From Aquilaria yunnanensis (lineage: Eukaryota > Streptophyta > Magnoliopsida > Malvales > Thymelaeaceae): DNA of 64,000 nucleotides. Shown piece after piece: positions 35,508 to 47,805 of the stretch. The stretch spans positions 21,141,001-21,205,000 of the forward strand of contig CM077594.1 of NCBI GenBank assembly GCA_039654915.1, given 5' to 3'. Each line of letters starts with the position of its first letter. Positions within the stretch are counted from its first letter, which is position 1. The translations under genes and the position numbers were made by a program. Under the pieces are notes generated by a model that had not been told where the DNA came from, ran no database searches, and saw only the letters and a list, made by a program, of their open reading frames with translations.

Positions 35508-36760
35508 TGTCCCGCTCATGGCTTATATTTATTTGATTTTGATGATAACAAAACATATTTGTTTTATGTGTTTTAAGACTTTATTTATAGTTTTATACAT
35601 TGGCATCTTGTTGATAAAGTTTTGATCTTTGGAAAGAGAAAATGTTTCTTAAGTACATTTCAAGTACTTTTGGTGATTCAAGTGTTACTTGTGAAAGAAG
35701 AGATCTTTTTTGTGCAAAATTTGTTGAAGTTTGGAAGTCTGAAGTGAGAAAAAATTAGAGCTACAGTTTCAACAGGATGGAAGTATTTCAACATGTTGAA
35801 ACTAGAGCAATTTTTCAAACCTAAGAGTAATTTAGCCCTGGACAAAAAAATCACTCAAGTGAAAATTTTTCAACTGAGTGAAAAGTTTATTAATTAGCAA
35901 TCTAGCTGTTCGAGATCAAACCTTGAGTGACCTTATGAGACTAAATTTTTAACCAAGTGAAAGTTGGTAATCTGGGTGAAACTAGGCAAGAAAGGCGACT
36001 TATTGTCAAAATTGACAGCAATGTTCACCAATTTTTTGGGGGATTTTCTGATCATTCCAATGATCTTCAAAATCTCTTTTTCATCCATTTGAGTATAAAA
36101 ACATCAAGAATCAGCTGAGAAAAAACTCTTCGCAACAAGAAAAGAGATTTCAACTTCAATGAGCTTAACCTTGAGAATTGCTAAGAGATTGAGCTTTTGC
36201 TTACTTATCTAGCTTTCAGTGCTTCTATTGTTCTTACCACCTTGCAACTACAAAATTTGTGAGTTTCTCTTGAGTGTTTGTTTGTGCTATTTCCTTGCAA
36301 GGGAAAGAGAGTTAGAAAGGTTTCTAGTTAGTCTTTAGCAAAACTAGTGAGTGGTTGTGGTAGAGAGAACTACTAAAGGATTGTGTATTCTTGTGTACTC
36401 TTGTGAATCATAGTAGACAAAAAAACTCTAAAGTGATGAACTTGAGGAAAAAAGTAGGCTCCTAAGAAGAGAAACTGAACCTTTATAAAAATCCATATGT
36501 GCAAGCTATCTCCCTCTACTTACTTGATCGTTGCTTAGTGACTTGTGCTTTTACCTTGGTTGAAGTTGCTTGATTTTAAAAATTCTTCAAAGCTCACTTT
36601 CAAAGAAAAACTTAGGATAATTGTGGTCATCATTTTCTAGTTAGAATAGGTTTTTTATTGTATATTAAATTGTATTTTGGTTTAAGTGTTAAAAACCCAT
36701 TTTTTGTGATTTTTGGAACTCAGCCAATTCACCCCCCTCTTGGTTGCACATGGGAAAACA
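35508..36760 (+). repeat. 5' LTR of the right-arm Copia
   Basis: About 1253 bases, matching the two left-arm LTRs. In the first ~125 bases I count about ten differences from the left 5' LTR, and about eight between the two left LTRs; these are rough by-eye counts. Confidence 0.9.
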
Positions 36761-36823
36761 ATTGATATAGGAGCTAGCAGCTGTGTTTTGACAAAATCTA
36801 GTGATTTTTAAGCTTAAAGATCC

Positions 36824-39155
36824 ATGACAACCATTAGTATGCTTCTTCAGGGGCAAAACCCATCTAGGCCACCTTTGTTTGACTTTACAACTTTAATTGG
36901 TGGAAAACTAAAATGGAGATTAATATCCAAGCGATTGATCATGCTCTTTGGAGGATCATTAAGGATAGTCCTAGGATTCTTACAAAATGGTTGGTGGAAA
37001 CCAAGTGCTAAAAGATCAAACGAAATTTGAACCGAATGATGATCTCATGTGCACTATAAATGCAAGGGCAATGAATATCATATATTGTGCACTAACCCCC
37101 AATGCATACAGTTTGGTTTTTTTTGTGTGGAACTGCTAGGTATATATGTAAGAAGATATTGGTGACTTATGAAGGAACCACTCAAGTAAAAGACACCAAG
37201 ATGCATATGCTTGTGGGGGCATATGAGTTATTTACCGTGAAGCCAAATGAAAGCATTCAAGAAATGTTTAGAAGGTTTAATGAGATCCTTACACCATTTA
37301 AGTTGCTTGGAAAAAAGTATACAAATGAAGAATTGATGAGGAAAATCTTGTGAAGCTTACCTCCATCATGGAAGAGCATAGTTGAAGCCATCAATGAAAG
37401 AGGAAGCATCAAAACCATGCATGTGGATGTGCTCTTTGGAAAGTTGTTGACTTATTAAATGAAGGAGCAAGTTGAGGAAAGGTACATTAAGAAGAATAAA
37501 TCAACAGCCTTGTAGACTTAAGAGGATGAAACATCATCAAGTAAAGATGAAGAGATGTGGCCCTCTTAGTAAGGAAATTGAGTAAGATGTCCAAGAAATC
37601 AAGAAGCAAGAATTTAAAAAAGGAGAAGCACGAAAGAAGAAAAGGAGAAGGGTCCAATATGAATGATAAAGTTATTTTCCATAACTGTAACGAGCGTAGA
37701 CATCTCCAATTCAATTGTCCATTAAAGAAGAAGAAGAAACCCAACAAGCACAAGAAATTATCTATGAAAAAAAATGAAAAAGCTATGGCGACTTGGAGTA
37801 AAAGTGACTCATCTTCAAGTTAAGGATCATCTTCATGGCACAAGTGATCAAGTAAATCTTTGCTTGGTAATAGATGATGATGTAGCCTCCTTAACAAGCC
37901 AAAGTCATTCCAACCTATGTCTCATGGAAAATGAGGTAAACAACTATTCAAGTGACTCATCTAGCTCATACATATCTATAGGAAGTGAATATTTGAAATT
38001 GAAAAATGCTTTCAATGCTCTTTACAAACATTCCCAAAAGCTTGCTAAAGAAGTAGGTGAATTGAAAGCTTTGAATGCATCCTTGACTAAAGAAAAAAAT
38101 GAGCTAAAAAAGGAGAACTTTGATCTCACAAAATCTTAGTCTAGATTTTTCAAGGGAAAAGAAAAAATTGACTTGTTACTTGGAGCACAAAAAGGTGTTT
38201 ATGACAAGGCCGGAATAGGTTACAATCCTTTAGTTAAGGAAAAAAATTTTGAAAATAGGTTTGTTGGTGCATCATCTACTATGTGTAACCTATTCACAAC
38301 TTGTCACGCATGTGGTACAAAGGGTCATTATGCATATGACTGCATAACCAAGAAACCAAATGCACAAATTGGCTTTAAGATGATTTAGTTTCCTAAGGGA
38401 ACAAAGGTTGTGACTAACATTAAAGAACCTAAGAAAATTTGAGTATCAAAATCCAACAAGTCATTGTTCATTTATAGGGACAAGAAAGGAAATTTAGTAC
38501 TTGGATAGTGGATGCTCAAGACGTATGACCAACGACAAGTCTCATTTTATAAGCCTCAAGCCAAAAGAAGGAGAAACCATCTCATTTAGAGATAATAGCA
38601 AAGGTACTATCATTGGTATTAGTAAGGTTGGTAAGAAAATTTCTCCTTAATTGACAATGTGTTGCTGGTTGATGGATTGAAGGATAACGTACTTAGTATT
38701 AGTCAGTTGTGTGGTAGAGGTTATAAAGTTATATTTGAAGCTCTTGTATGTGAACTGATTGATATTGTTTCTAATTAAACTAAGTTCATTGGTATTGCTT
38801 CTAATCAAACTAAGTTCACTGTGATTGATTTGAATGACTTTTCTTCTTTCAATGTGAAGTGTCTAATGGCCATAAACAAGGATGATGGTTGGCTATGACA
38901 TAGGAGACTTGGTCATACTAGTATGCACACAATTTCAAAACTTATGAATATTGATTTCGTTAGAGGCTTACAAAAAAAGAAATTTGAAAAGGATAAAGTG
39001 TTTGATGCTTGCATGAGAGGAAAGCAAACTAAGGTTTCTTTCAAATCAAAAAAATTGTGTTTCAACTTCGAGGCCTCTCCAACTATTTCACATGGACTTA
39101 TTAGAACTAGAAGTTTGGGTGGAAAGCAATATGGTTTTGTGATTGTTGATGGTTG
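36824..39155 (+). pseudogene. Copia gag, protease and GAG-pre-integrase, decayed
   Basis: gag begins MTTISMLLQGQNPSRPPLFD (the usual MA replaced) with an early frame change; then GTTQVKDTKMHMLVGAYELF (about 37168-37225) and RRFNEILTPFKLLGKKYTNE. A damaged zinc knuckle NCNERRHLQFNCP is at about 37685-37720 (its first Cys lost), a coiled-coil-like lysine/glutamate-rich part at 38000-38130 and an intact CCHC knuckle CHACGTKGHYAYDC at 38306-38341. The protease site DSGCSRRMTND is at about 38505-38537. Pre-integrase reads HRRLGHTSMHTISKLM (38898-38945) and DACMRGKQTKVSFKSK. Stops occur at about 37351, 38137, 38386 and 38898. The left-arm copy has lost exactly this part. Confidence 0.85.
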
Positions 39156-39399
39156 TTAAGTGCTGAAATTACTGCTCAGTGCATGAATCAAAGTAACCCT
39201 ATTGTTTTTATAAAAAAAAAAAAGCAAATAACAAGTAATGAAGCTAAACAAGACATGTAATTAATTTGTAAAAGAAATAATATAACTAAACAAATTAGAA
39301 ATATATGAAGAAACAAATGTAGCAATCTTTTTGTGAAGTACCTCTGATCGTGATCACTAATATTTATCAAGAAATGCAAAGAATTCTGCGACGCTTGAC

Positions 39400-40366
39400 C
39401 ACTCTTTTTTCTTGGGCCCACCTGTGACCGTTTATCATGTCGTTGGGTTGAGTTAGGGATGATACAGCGAATTTTCCCCATGGTGCAATCTAACCTATAC
39501 CATGGAGTCCTCCTAGGAATTTATAAAAGTGAGTACAAAAAATGAATTGAAAATAAATACATGACAACATGGCAAAATTTGATTCTAATGTGTAGCTTCC
39601 TCTGTGACTCAGAAAACCTTTCCGTGGTACCTTTTTTTGTTGTGACTCTCTCATAGAACTCATGACACATTGACTACTTTTTCATTTCAAAAGCTTGTTG
39701 CAAGTTTAGCTTTAAAGTTTGAAAACTATTAATTAAATATATGAAAGGAAATTGAAGTTTTACCATCTTATCGAAGAAAATTTCCTTTGTTAGATTACCC
39801 ATGGAATGCTTTGGCCCCTAAGTATCTAGTGGAGCATCTTTCCCTCTTTTATTCTTCTTCCCTTACAGGCTCTTTTGCTTCCAATCTAGGGTATTCCAGG
39901 TTTCACACAACTTTATCCAATTGGTGGATACAATCTCAGCCGCTCGGTGAGGCATGGGATAAAAGTAATCTTGCTCCGGGTAAAAATTAGGACCCACATT
40001 CTCTATTGCTGCAGTTCATAGTTTACTTAGCTTATTCTTACAACTTTTTCTTAGAAGCTCAAAATAAGCATTCTTAACTGCTAAGTCATCCTCAGGCACC
40101 CATTTATATGTTTGTTTAAATTTTCACAACACAAACAATGGTTATGATATAAATCAATGTACAATTTCCTTAAAAAATAATACTTAAAAATTACAGTTAC
40201 CTATAGCATATCTAGATACTCCTACCTTCTAGTCTTCATGAGGTCCTTAAACTCTACAGCTTCACCCTTAAAAACAAATAGTGAGATGTTGCTAGCCTTA
40301 TCACGAACCACCTTGGTACAAAAAAAGCTAGAAAAAAATATAATTCAACTCAATAACAATTAACAA

Positions 40367-40435
<69 letters not shown>

Positions 40436-40930
40436 TATCATACATATATTATCATAACTTACTCAGATGGGATAATAACATGTTGTGCAACATCCTCTTG
40501 ATGACTTTGCTACTGTGTGTTTGGGATGGGATCATGACTAACTGTGCCAGCTGGCTGTGGTTCTTAGAGCCAGGCTCTGACACTGGGCCAGGTAACTCAT
40601 GTGGTATGGGAAAATTACCAATGTCAAAGTGACTCATTCTAATCGCATCCTCACTTTGAGCAGAAGCGGAAACATGTGGGCGTGGGTACTATAATGCTAT
40701 ACCCAAAGATAGATCATGCTAGGTGTAAGAAACCCCACTAGTGGCTAGCTTTGCTCGATAAATATAATGCCTAGTATCGGTCCCCCTCCCTCTATGCATG
40801 GATGGCTGATCTCGAGTGGGATAGTCAGATGGCTGATCCTACATAGACAAACCCCTCCCACAATCGAATTGGTAATGTAATGGATCCTAATCACCACTTT
40901 GTCTAGATGTAAGGGTCGACAAGCCATCAC
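39400..40930 (-). pseudogene. tnpA-like gene of the second CACTA
   Basis: Minus-strand pieces: a leading proline-rich part (MSHFDIGNFPIPHELPGP, 40637-40584, and related frames to 40930); VGPNFYPEQDYFYPMPHRAA at about 40005-39945; IVSTNWIKLCETWNT then LDWKQKSL and KNKRGKDAPLDT at about 39935-39830, which match the W-R--KSxKNKxNR part of plant CACTA second proteins; and a last piece beginning MGKIRCIIPNSTQRHDKRSQ at 39481. Stops and shifts separate the pieces. Confidence 0.55.
40368..40434 (+). repeat. (AAT)n microsatellite, about 22 units
   Basis: Uninterrupted AAT/TAA units inside the second CACTA, in an apparent intron of its tnpA-like gene. Confidence 0.9.
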
Positions 40931-41004
40931 CTAAAAGTGCCGGTGTACATAGAAATATAAATTAAAAATTTTGGCAATATACACCTAAAATTTATAGTAA
41001 ATTA

Positions 41005-41135
41005 TATTTTTAGTGAACAAAATTTTTAGTGAACTAATTTTTTTTGTAAACTAAATTTTTAGTGAAAAAAATTTTTAGTAAACTAAATTTTTTGTGAACA
41101 AATTTTTAGCAAACTAATTTTTTAGTGAAATCTAA
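41005..41135 (-). repeat. Tandem repeat, unit about 18-22 bp
   Basis: Seven or so diverged copies of TTTTTAGTGAACTAAA-like units in a row (for example at 41010, 41028, 41056, 41074, 41103 and 41119). AT-rich, non-coding. 40940-42170 otherwise holds only AT-rich DNA and, at 41830-42150, copies of a GTGACCG / GCCACC motif also seen near the upper end of the element. Confidence 0.6.
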
Positions 41136-42217
41136 CTGTAGTAATTGATTAGAAAAATGCATCTAATGTAAAATAGAATAGTGATAGAAAAAAAAATAGC
41201 AAACTTCACTACATTATTTTTAGCAATATACATATATTCAACCAACAATATGCGCCTATAATTATGTTTAATGCCATATTTTCAGCAACAAAAAAATTGT
41301 ATAACATATATACAAACAGCAAACAATTTAAAAAAAACACACAAAAAAAATTCTATAGAAGAAAACAACTAATTTGAGAGAAATTCTAGGTGATTTTGGA
41401 AAAAATTAGAATACAACTAATTTGAGAGAAATTTGAGGCTTTTTTGGAAAAATTGAAAAACAATAAATTTGAGAAAAATTCAATGCCTTTATGAGAGAAA
41501 TTTTAGGTAACCAAAAAATCCTACCACATATGTATTGATTAACTCAAAGTAGTTGAGAATTCCAAAAAAAAAATGCAGAGAAAAAATTTGCCAAAGAAAG
41601 ATGATGAATTTTGCACATAAATTGCACCAGTAGAAACAGCCATGCATGAAATAAAATATTCCTTAAGAAGAAAGCAACAAATTGCAACAACTTTTTGCCA
41701 CCAAGAAAAAAAATCCAAAGCATCATGAATTTGACACCATTTTTTGCCTAGATAACATGCAATATTTGAGAACTGTTAAGAGAAACTTACCTATTTGAAA
41801 GAAATTATAGAAGAATTTGGAGAAACACCGATGAGCACAAACCCCTCAGCGAGTAGAGGTGGCAAAGAAGAGAAATGCGTGGTTTTGGTGATTTGGTTAA
41901 AGATGATGATGGTTTTTAAAAGTGTGGAGGGAAATATAGAATTAACAGTAACCCAAACGGTCAGACAAAGTGAAAAGACAGAAGAGACCTTCATGTTTGT
42001 TCACGCAAATGGTGGCTATTTTGAAGGATATGGGGAGGATGGTAATTTAGTTGTCAAAGCCACCGTTCTTGTGACCGTTTAAATGGTAGCCCAAATTTTT
42101 TATGTCCCTCCACTTTGTGACCACATGAGTAACTGTTTCAGTGGTCGCCTATTTCAAGTTTTGAATTTACCCTTTAGAGCGTTAATATCTGATTAAATTA
42201 TTTCCAAGGTGTAGTAT

Positions 42218-42500
42218 TAATTCCTATGTAACACATTAAAATATAACTAATTACATATAAGTAAGTATGATATAACTAATTAAAATATAATTGATAAAAT
42301 AATATAACTAATTAAAGTACAAGTAATTAAAATATAATTAAATGAGAACAAATTAAAATAATGTAATATTAATTCCTAATATTCTAATATTTTTAAATAG
42401 GTAATTAACATATAAATAATTAAAATATAAGTAATTAAAACATAATTTATTAAACTATAAATAATTAATATATAAGTAATTAAAATAGACCAAATTATAT
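42218..42500 (+). repeat. AT-rich tandem array, unit about 20-27 bp
   Basis: Repeated AATATAACTAATTA / AATATAAGTAATTA units run without a break. They create a spurious periodic hydrophobic frame on the minus strand. Confidence 0.7.
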
Positions 42501-42672
42501 TGTAACAAATGTTGACACAACAAACTGTTATAAATCTCCTAATAGAAGTTTTTGCAGAACTAATCATCGTCATCTTTAGACAATTGAACGTCATCTTCAT
42601 TAGCTTCGAACATCACGACCTCATCATTTAGGTCAATCGCATTATGACCAATATTTTGTGGAAGAATATCCC

Positions 42673-45600
42673 CTAGGCGGTCAAGTCAACCAGTATGTTA
42701 ATAGTACCAAGTTCGGGTGAATCAAACATAGCCACTTCATTCTCGATGTCAAGTTGTTGGAACGGTTCATCAGTTGCTCTATGAATAGAAGAGATGTCAA
42801 GTTGGTCTTCCACATTATCAGCCATGTCACACTCAACAAATAAACAAGGCTTGATTATAAGGACCGCCCACCAGCTTTGTAATGAACAATTGGGATACTT
42901 GGTATAGTACACTTGTTGAGCTTGACAGACAAGAATGAAAGGCTCCGGTAGATTTAACATCGATCTCCACTTCATATCAACTAAACCAGAATAAAAATGT
43001 GCACAAACACCACAAGTTGGATCAAACCATGTGTACTTAAATAAAGTGACTTTATTGGCAAATGCTCCAGAATACTCTAGTTCAATAATATCATCAATAA
43101 TTCCATAAAAGTCGAAACCCCCTATCCACATGTCTCACCTTTAATCATTACACCTCAGTTGGCTGTTGTCTTGGTCAACCCATACATTTGTGCGTGAAAT
43201 TGGAATCTGTTTAGTATACAGCCATTATAACATGTTGCTGTGTATAGTGAGCCATGAGATAATTCCAACAATTGATCACTTAGCCATTCTAGCCATTTTT
43301 CTCCCTATACAATACAACATATGGTAGTAATTAACATCAAATTAGATACTGAAACATAACAAAGTCGAGTTTAGAAATATATATATCGTACATATTCCTG
43401 AAACCATTGTGCTAAATGTTGATGTAGATATGTCTCAAGTTCTCTTTTGCTCACATGAGGGAACTTTTGTTGTAAGACATCTGCAAAAACCTTGCATGCC
43501 CAAGGAAAATGCATTACAAATTACAACTTGCAAAATCTTGGATATGCAATATGAACTTCCAAGTGCTTGACCATACTAACCCAACATAATGTTTGACTTC
43601 TTCACTATTTAACAAAATATATCAATGGGCTTGATGCAATTCATTTTCATTAAGCACCCTTTCGAGCCCACATGAGGGAAAGTTTTGAACTTCATTGCAA
43701 AAAACTTTAAGGGATTCAAAGGGTACACGAGATGCCTCCAGATTGGTACTAAAATTTCACGATTCTCGATTTAGCCTTGTTTTTGTGCCGGAACCAAAAT
43801 AATGTTCACAAAAAGTAGTCATCTCTTGAACTAAGTACGCTTCAACAATTGACCCCTCCAACTTTGCTTTGTTACAGGCCATCCATTTAAGAGAGTGCAT
43901 TAACTTAAACATTTTTGGACAAAAACACTTCTCAATAAGAAAATTATCATTATTTCATAACATTGTAACTACATGAAAATATAAACAATTACATATAACT
44001 CTAAAAAAGATACATCCAATGATATTGTACTAGTCCATAAAGATAGGCCTCACATGATATGTGCATAGTTAGGTGCTCAATTGAATCGAAAAAAGCTAGA
44101 GGAAAAATCTTCTTAAGCTTACACATAGTGCTAATGATGCCATGTTCCAATTTTTTACATCTTGTAACTCAATTTTTCTTGAACATAATTGTCAGAGAAA
44201 TGAACAAAACTTGGATATTGTTTCCTAGATAACAGGAACTAAATATCCATGTAGTGTGATCGGGAATAAACGTTGCAAGAATACATGACAATCATGGCTC
44301 TTTAAGGCATGGAAACTATTGTCTGACACATTCACATTATGAGATAAATTTGAAGCATACCCATCCGAAAATCTTAAATCCTTAAGCAACAAGCACATCT
44401 GTCAAACTTGATCCTTGTCCAGAGTATAAGTAACCTTCGGTTTAATAGTTGAATTAGCCATTTTTTTCAAGTGCAGTTCTTAATGCATCTTTATATCTAT
44501 TAAATCCAATCGTGCAATTTTATTGTCCTTTGTCTTACCTTTTACGTTCATTACAGTATAAAATAAAATTTCAAAACAGTTCTTCTCAATGTGCATGACA
44601 TCAATGTTATGTCTTAATAAAAAATGCTTCCAATAGGGCAACTCCCAAAAAATAGAATGTTTCAGCCAGTTATGACTTCTTCCAAATCCATTTGATGATT
44701 ATCCTAATCAATACCAAAAGGTGGGAACTGAAGATTATCCAACATTTTTAATATCTCCTCATCGGACATACGCAATATAATAGTCGACCACTTTTTCTTA
44801 CTAGGCCTAAATGTAGTGAAATTTGTATGAAATGGATGATTATATGGCAAAAACTTCCTACGACAATCCCAACAGTAGGGTTTTCATCCATGTTTCAACT
44901 GAAATGTCTCTAGACTATCCATGCAATATGGGCATGTTAGTTTACCATGTGTACTTCATCCTTACAGCATCTCATATGCTGAGAAATCACTGATTATCCA
45001 TAGTAAGCATGCATGCATCATACAATTTTGAGAACGAAATGCATTCCATGTTTCAACACCTTCATCCCATAACATTTTTAACTCCTCAATTAGTGGGCTA
45101 AGAAACACGTCTATATTTTGATCCGATTATCTAAGTCCTAGAATTTGTAATGATAAAAATATGTACAATTCTTTCATACACATATCTGGTGGTAAATTGT
45201 AAACTGCTATAAACACAAGCTAAATTGAATATGTGGCTCTAGCTACAGAATTTAGTATAAATCCATTAGTGCATAAAATAAGCCTCACATTCCTAACTTC
45301 TAAGGAAAATGTAGGGAATGTTTGATCCAAATTCCTCCATGCTTCTATTTGGCATGTATGTCCCAACATATTATCACCTTCCAACCCATTTTTTGCATGC
45401 CAAGTCATATGTTTAGCCATTTTTTTTTACATAAATAAATGCTTCAACTAATCAATTATTGGTAAATATGAAAGCATCTTTTCTGGAATTGTTTTTTTTC
45501 CCTTTATTTAATGCCTCTTCTTTATATCCACACTGCCCACAAACTGAGTAGTGCGTCAGTTGTACATTCTCACCATCAAATGGCATGCAATTCTTTGGGC

Positions 45601-46354
45601 ATGCATCTATTTTCAAATATGGTAAGCCCAATCCTTTCATCATTTGCTTCGAGTCATATAATGTATCTGGTAATCTGCTATCCTCTGGTGTCATTTCCTT
45701 CACAAGTAATAGTACCTTATCAAAGAAAGCATATAACAAATTGAACTAACTTTTAGAGTTTAAAAATTAAGATATTGCTGATAACCATTTGTGTTTTGTA
45801 CATCATTCCCATAAAGGTGTTGAAGCATCACTAAGTAGATTGTAAAAATTTTGTGCATTAGAATTTGGAATTTCTTCCCCTACATCATTCAAATTAGTTG
45901 CATTATTGTCATCATTTTCTTCTTCATTCCCATCATTTACATTTGTTTCATTATTCGGATGAGTATTACTCATCGATCCTATAGAATCGATCACCATTTG
46001 CTCATATCCACTTCTAATGTCATACTTAATATGGTTGTCCAAATTTGTTCCTAATAATGATGGATTTGATGTTTCTCCCCAATAATAATTATGTTATTCC
46101 ATATTAAATTTCTCTTTGTGACAATATCATACATAATAATTATCTATAAATCTAACTCGACACAAATGCTCTCCCACTTCATTTTGTGTTTGAAAATATC
46201 TATTATGACAATGACAACATGGACATTTCAACAACTCTATCTCATCATTTCTACACACAACTGATAAAAAATGTCTTATGCTATTGATAAATTCTGGATT
46301 CGTATATCCATTTGCCAACAGTTGTTTATGCATCCAATTATGTCCATTATCCAT
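42673..46354 (-). pseudogene. CACTA transposase (tnpD/Tnp2-type) of the second element
   Basis: Minus strand, in order: transposase-associated domain from MDNGHNWMHKQLLANGYTNP (46354) with CPCCHCHNR and HLCRVRFIDNYYV; an acidic linker (46042-45803); Tnp2 start LGLPYLKIDACPKNCMPF (about 45640-45585); IDVFLSPLIEELKMLWDEGV (45110-45050) and ETWNAFRSQN; PYCMDSLETFQLKHG (about 44935-44890); a poorly readable stretch to 43140; then a DUF4216-like C-terminal part, open from 43131, reading FYGIIDDIIELEYSGAFANK and CQAQQVYYTKYPN, stop at 42673. Stops and shifts in the middle. It is diverged from the transposase at 15083-18727, so the two CACTAs are different families. Confidence 0.85.
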
Positions 46355-47378
46355 AACATTTGGTGACCCAAAAAATCAAATAAAGAAAAAACTATTAATA
46401 AATAAAAATTCATGTTTTCCTATAATCCAACTATAATATCTAAAGGGAATGACCCGAGCCTATTTAGAAATGTACACGCCATATTGTACTAACACATTAT
46501 AATTTGTCTCATAGACCTGAAGAAATTTCGACAGCATGTCCCCACAGTTTCTTAGAATATTGTATTTTGGAGAAATATATCTTAAATCAAGTATCCGAGA
46601 AATAGTGTTCATACCACTAAAACATCTTCACCTAAAAGACAAATCACAACAATAATAGTATGATATCACTTATACATTTCTAAATTGTCCAACTTGGATA
46701 ATTAATGATTACTGTAAAGATAAATATTATGCATATACATATTCCAAATCATCAGAATCAATGTACAACATAAATATTTCTCACAGCAATAGTAATCATT
46801 AAAAGGCAATCTATGGTTTAAATGCATGTAAGATCAATCTATTTAACCATTTAAAAAAAAATAAATTATACGTTCAAAATAAACAACCATTTTCAATAAC
46901 AACTATAAAATATTATCACTCATATAACCATAAAAATAAACTTACCTCACAATAAGTGTACTCTTGAATCACTGAAGAGCTCAGTACTAACTAGAACTTT
47001 TTTGCAAATAGCTAGGGTAAGGCTGAGAGGAAGTGAAAGAGAAAAAATAGGTAGCCCGGATGAGTAAAATGAGGAAGGGAGCAGGTCAAGCTGATTAATA
47101 ATGATGGAGCAACAATCCTAACAACCAAAAGCCACGAAATTTGAGGGTCCATAAAAAGTGATAACCCATATGGCCAGTGCTGTGACCATTTAGACATTGA
47201 AAATTGTGATTGAATTTTTGGTAACTGAAACGGTGGTTAGGGTGGCCATTCCAGTGACTATATGGTGACCAAAAATTTTTGGTGGCTATTCGATCACAAA
47301 AAAAGTTGAGTCCTCTTTTTCGCAATTATTTAGGTGTTCGACATGTCGGCGACTATATAAATAGTGTAATATGTTGTA

Positions 47379-47381
<3 letters not shown>

Positions 47382-47451
<70 letters not shown>
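47382..47451 (+). repeat. (TTA)n microsatellite, about 23 units
   Basis: Pure TTA/ATT units. It forms the border between the second CACTA and the right-arm 2-ODD; the left arm has a short AAT tract at the matching place (23982-24003). Confidence 0.95.
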
Positions 47452-47452
<1 letters not shown>

Positions 47453-47805
47453 TCCATTTCTACTTTTTTACTCTATATAAATAGGTGTAACATAAAAGAA
47501 AAGAGCAAGCCTTGGAAGTTAAGAAAATGGCAAAGAACAACATTACAACCTCAATGATAATGTGCAAGAACTCCTCAAAGACCCAAATAGTCAAATCCCT
47601 CAACAATACCTGATCTCAATCAAGAGCCTTATGCCTTTTCATTTCCTATTTTTTTGCCAACAATTGACATGAGCCAATTGCTTTCTAGGTACAATGATGC
47701 TGTCTTGTGTTGAGCTTGAAAAGTTGAAATCTACTTGTAAGGAATTGGGTATCTTTCAGGCTTATTAATTTTGTATTCCCTCTTTTAATGAATATTAATT
47801 ACATT

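Larger units (their letters stand above)
35508..39155 (+). mobile_element. Sirevirus-like Copia, right-arm copy, truncated
   Basis: Plus-strand copy of the element at 24261-33339. LTR 35508-36760 (TGTCCCGCTCATGG ... GGGAAAACA), primer-binding-site-like ATTGATATAGGAGC (36761-36774), gag from 36824, then protease and pre-integrase region. The coding region stops at IVDGC (about 39155), just where the integrase core DYSR should follow; beyond is CACTA sequence. No 3' LTR remains in this arm. Confidence 0.85.
39156..47381 (-). mobile_element. Second CACTA transposon, decayed, ends not fixed
   Basis: Minus-strand CACTA with a tnpD-type gene (46354-42673) and a tnpA-like gene (about 40930-39400). 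The upper side (46900-47340) carries repeated GGTGGCTATT / GGTGACCA / TGGTCACC motifs like CACTA subterminal arrays and may end at CACTATTTATATAGTCGCC (minus, from 47365) next to a TTA tract. The lower end was not found; CACTA-like sequence meets Copia sequence near 39155 without a CACTA terminus. The left arm shows that about 7 kb of Copia and flank should lie here, so insertion was accompanied or followed by deletion. Confidence 0.7.

Noticed and set aside
47279..47557. Frame with a long isoleucine run on plus
   Set aside because: Translation of the TTA microsatellite.
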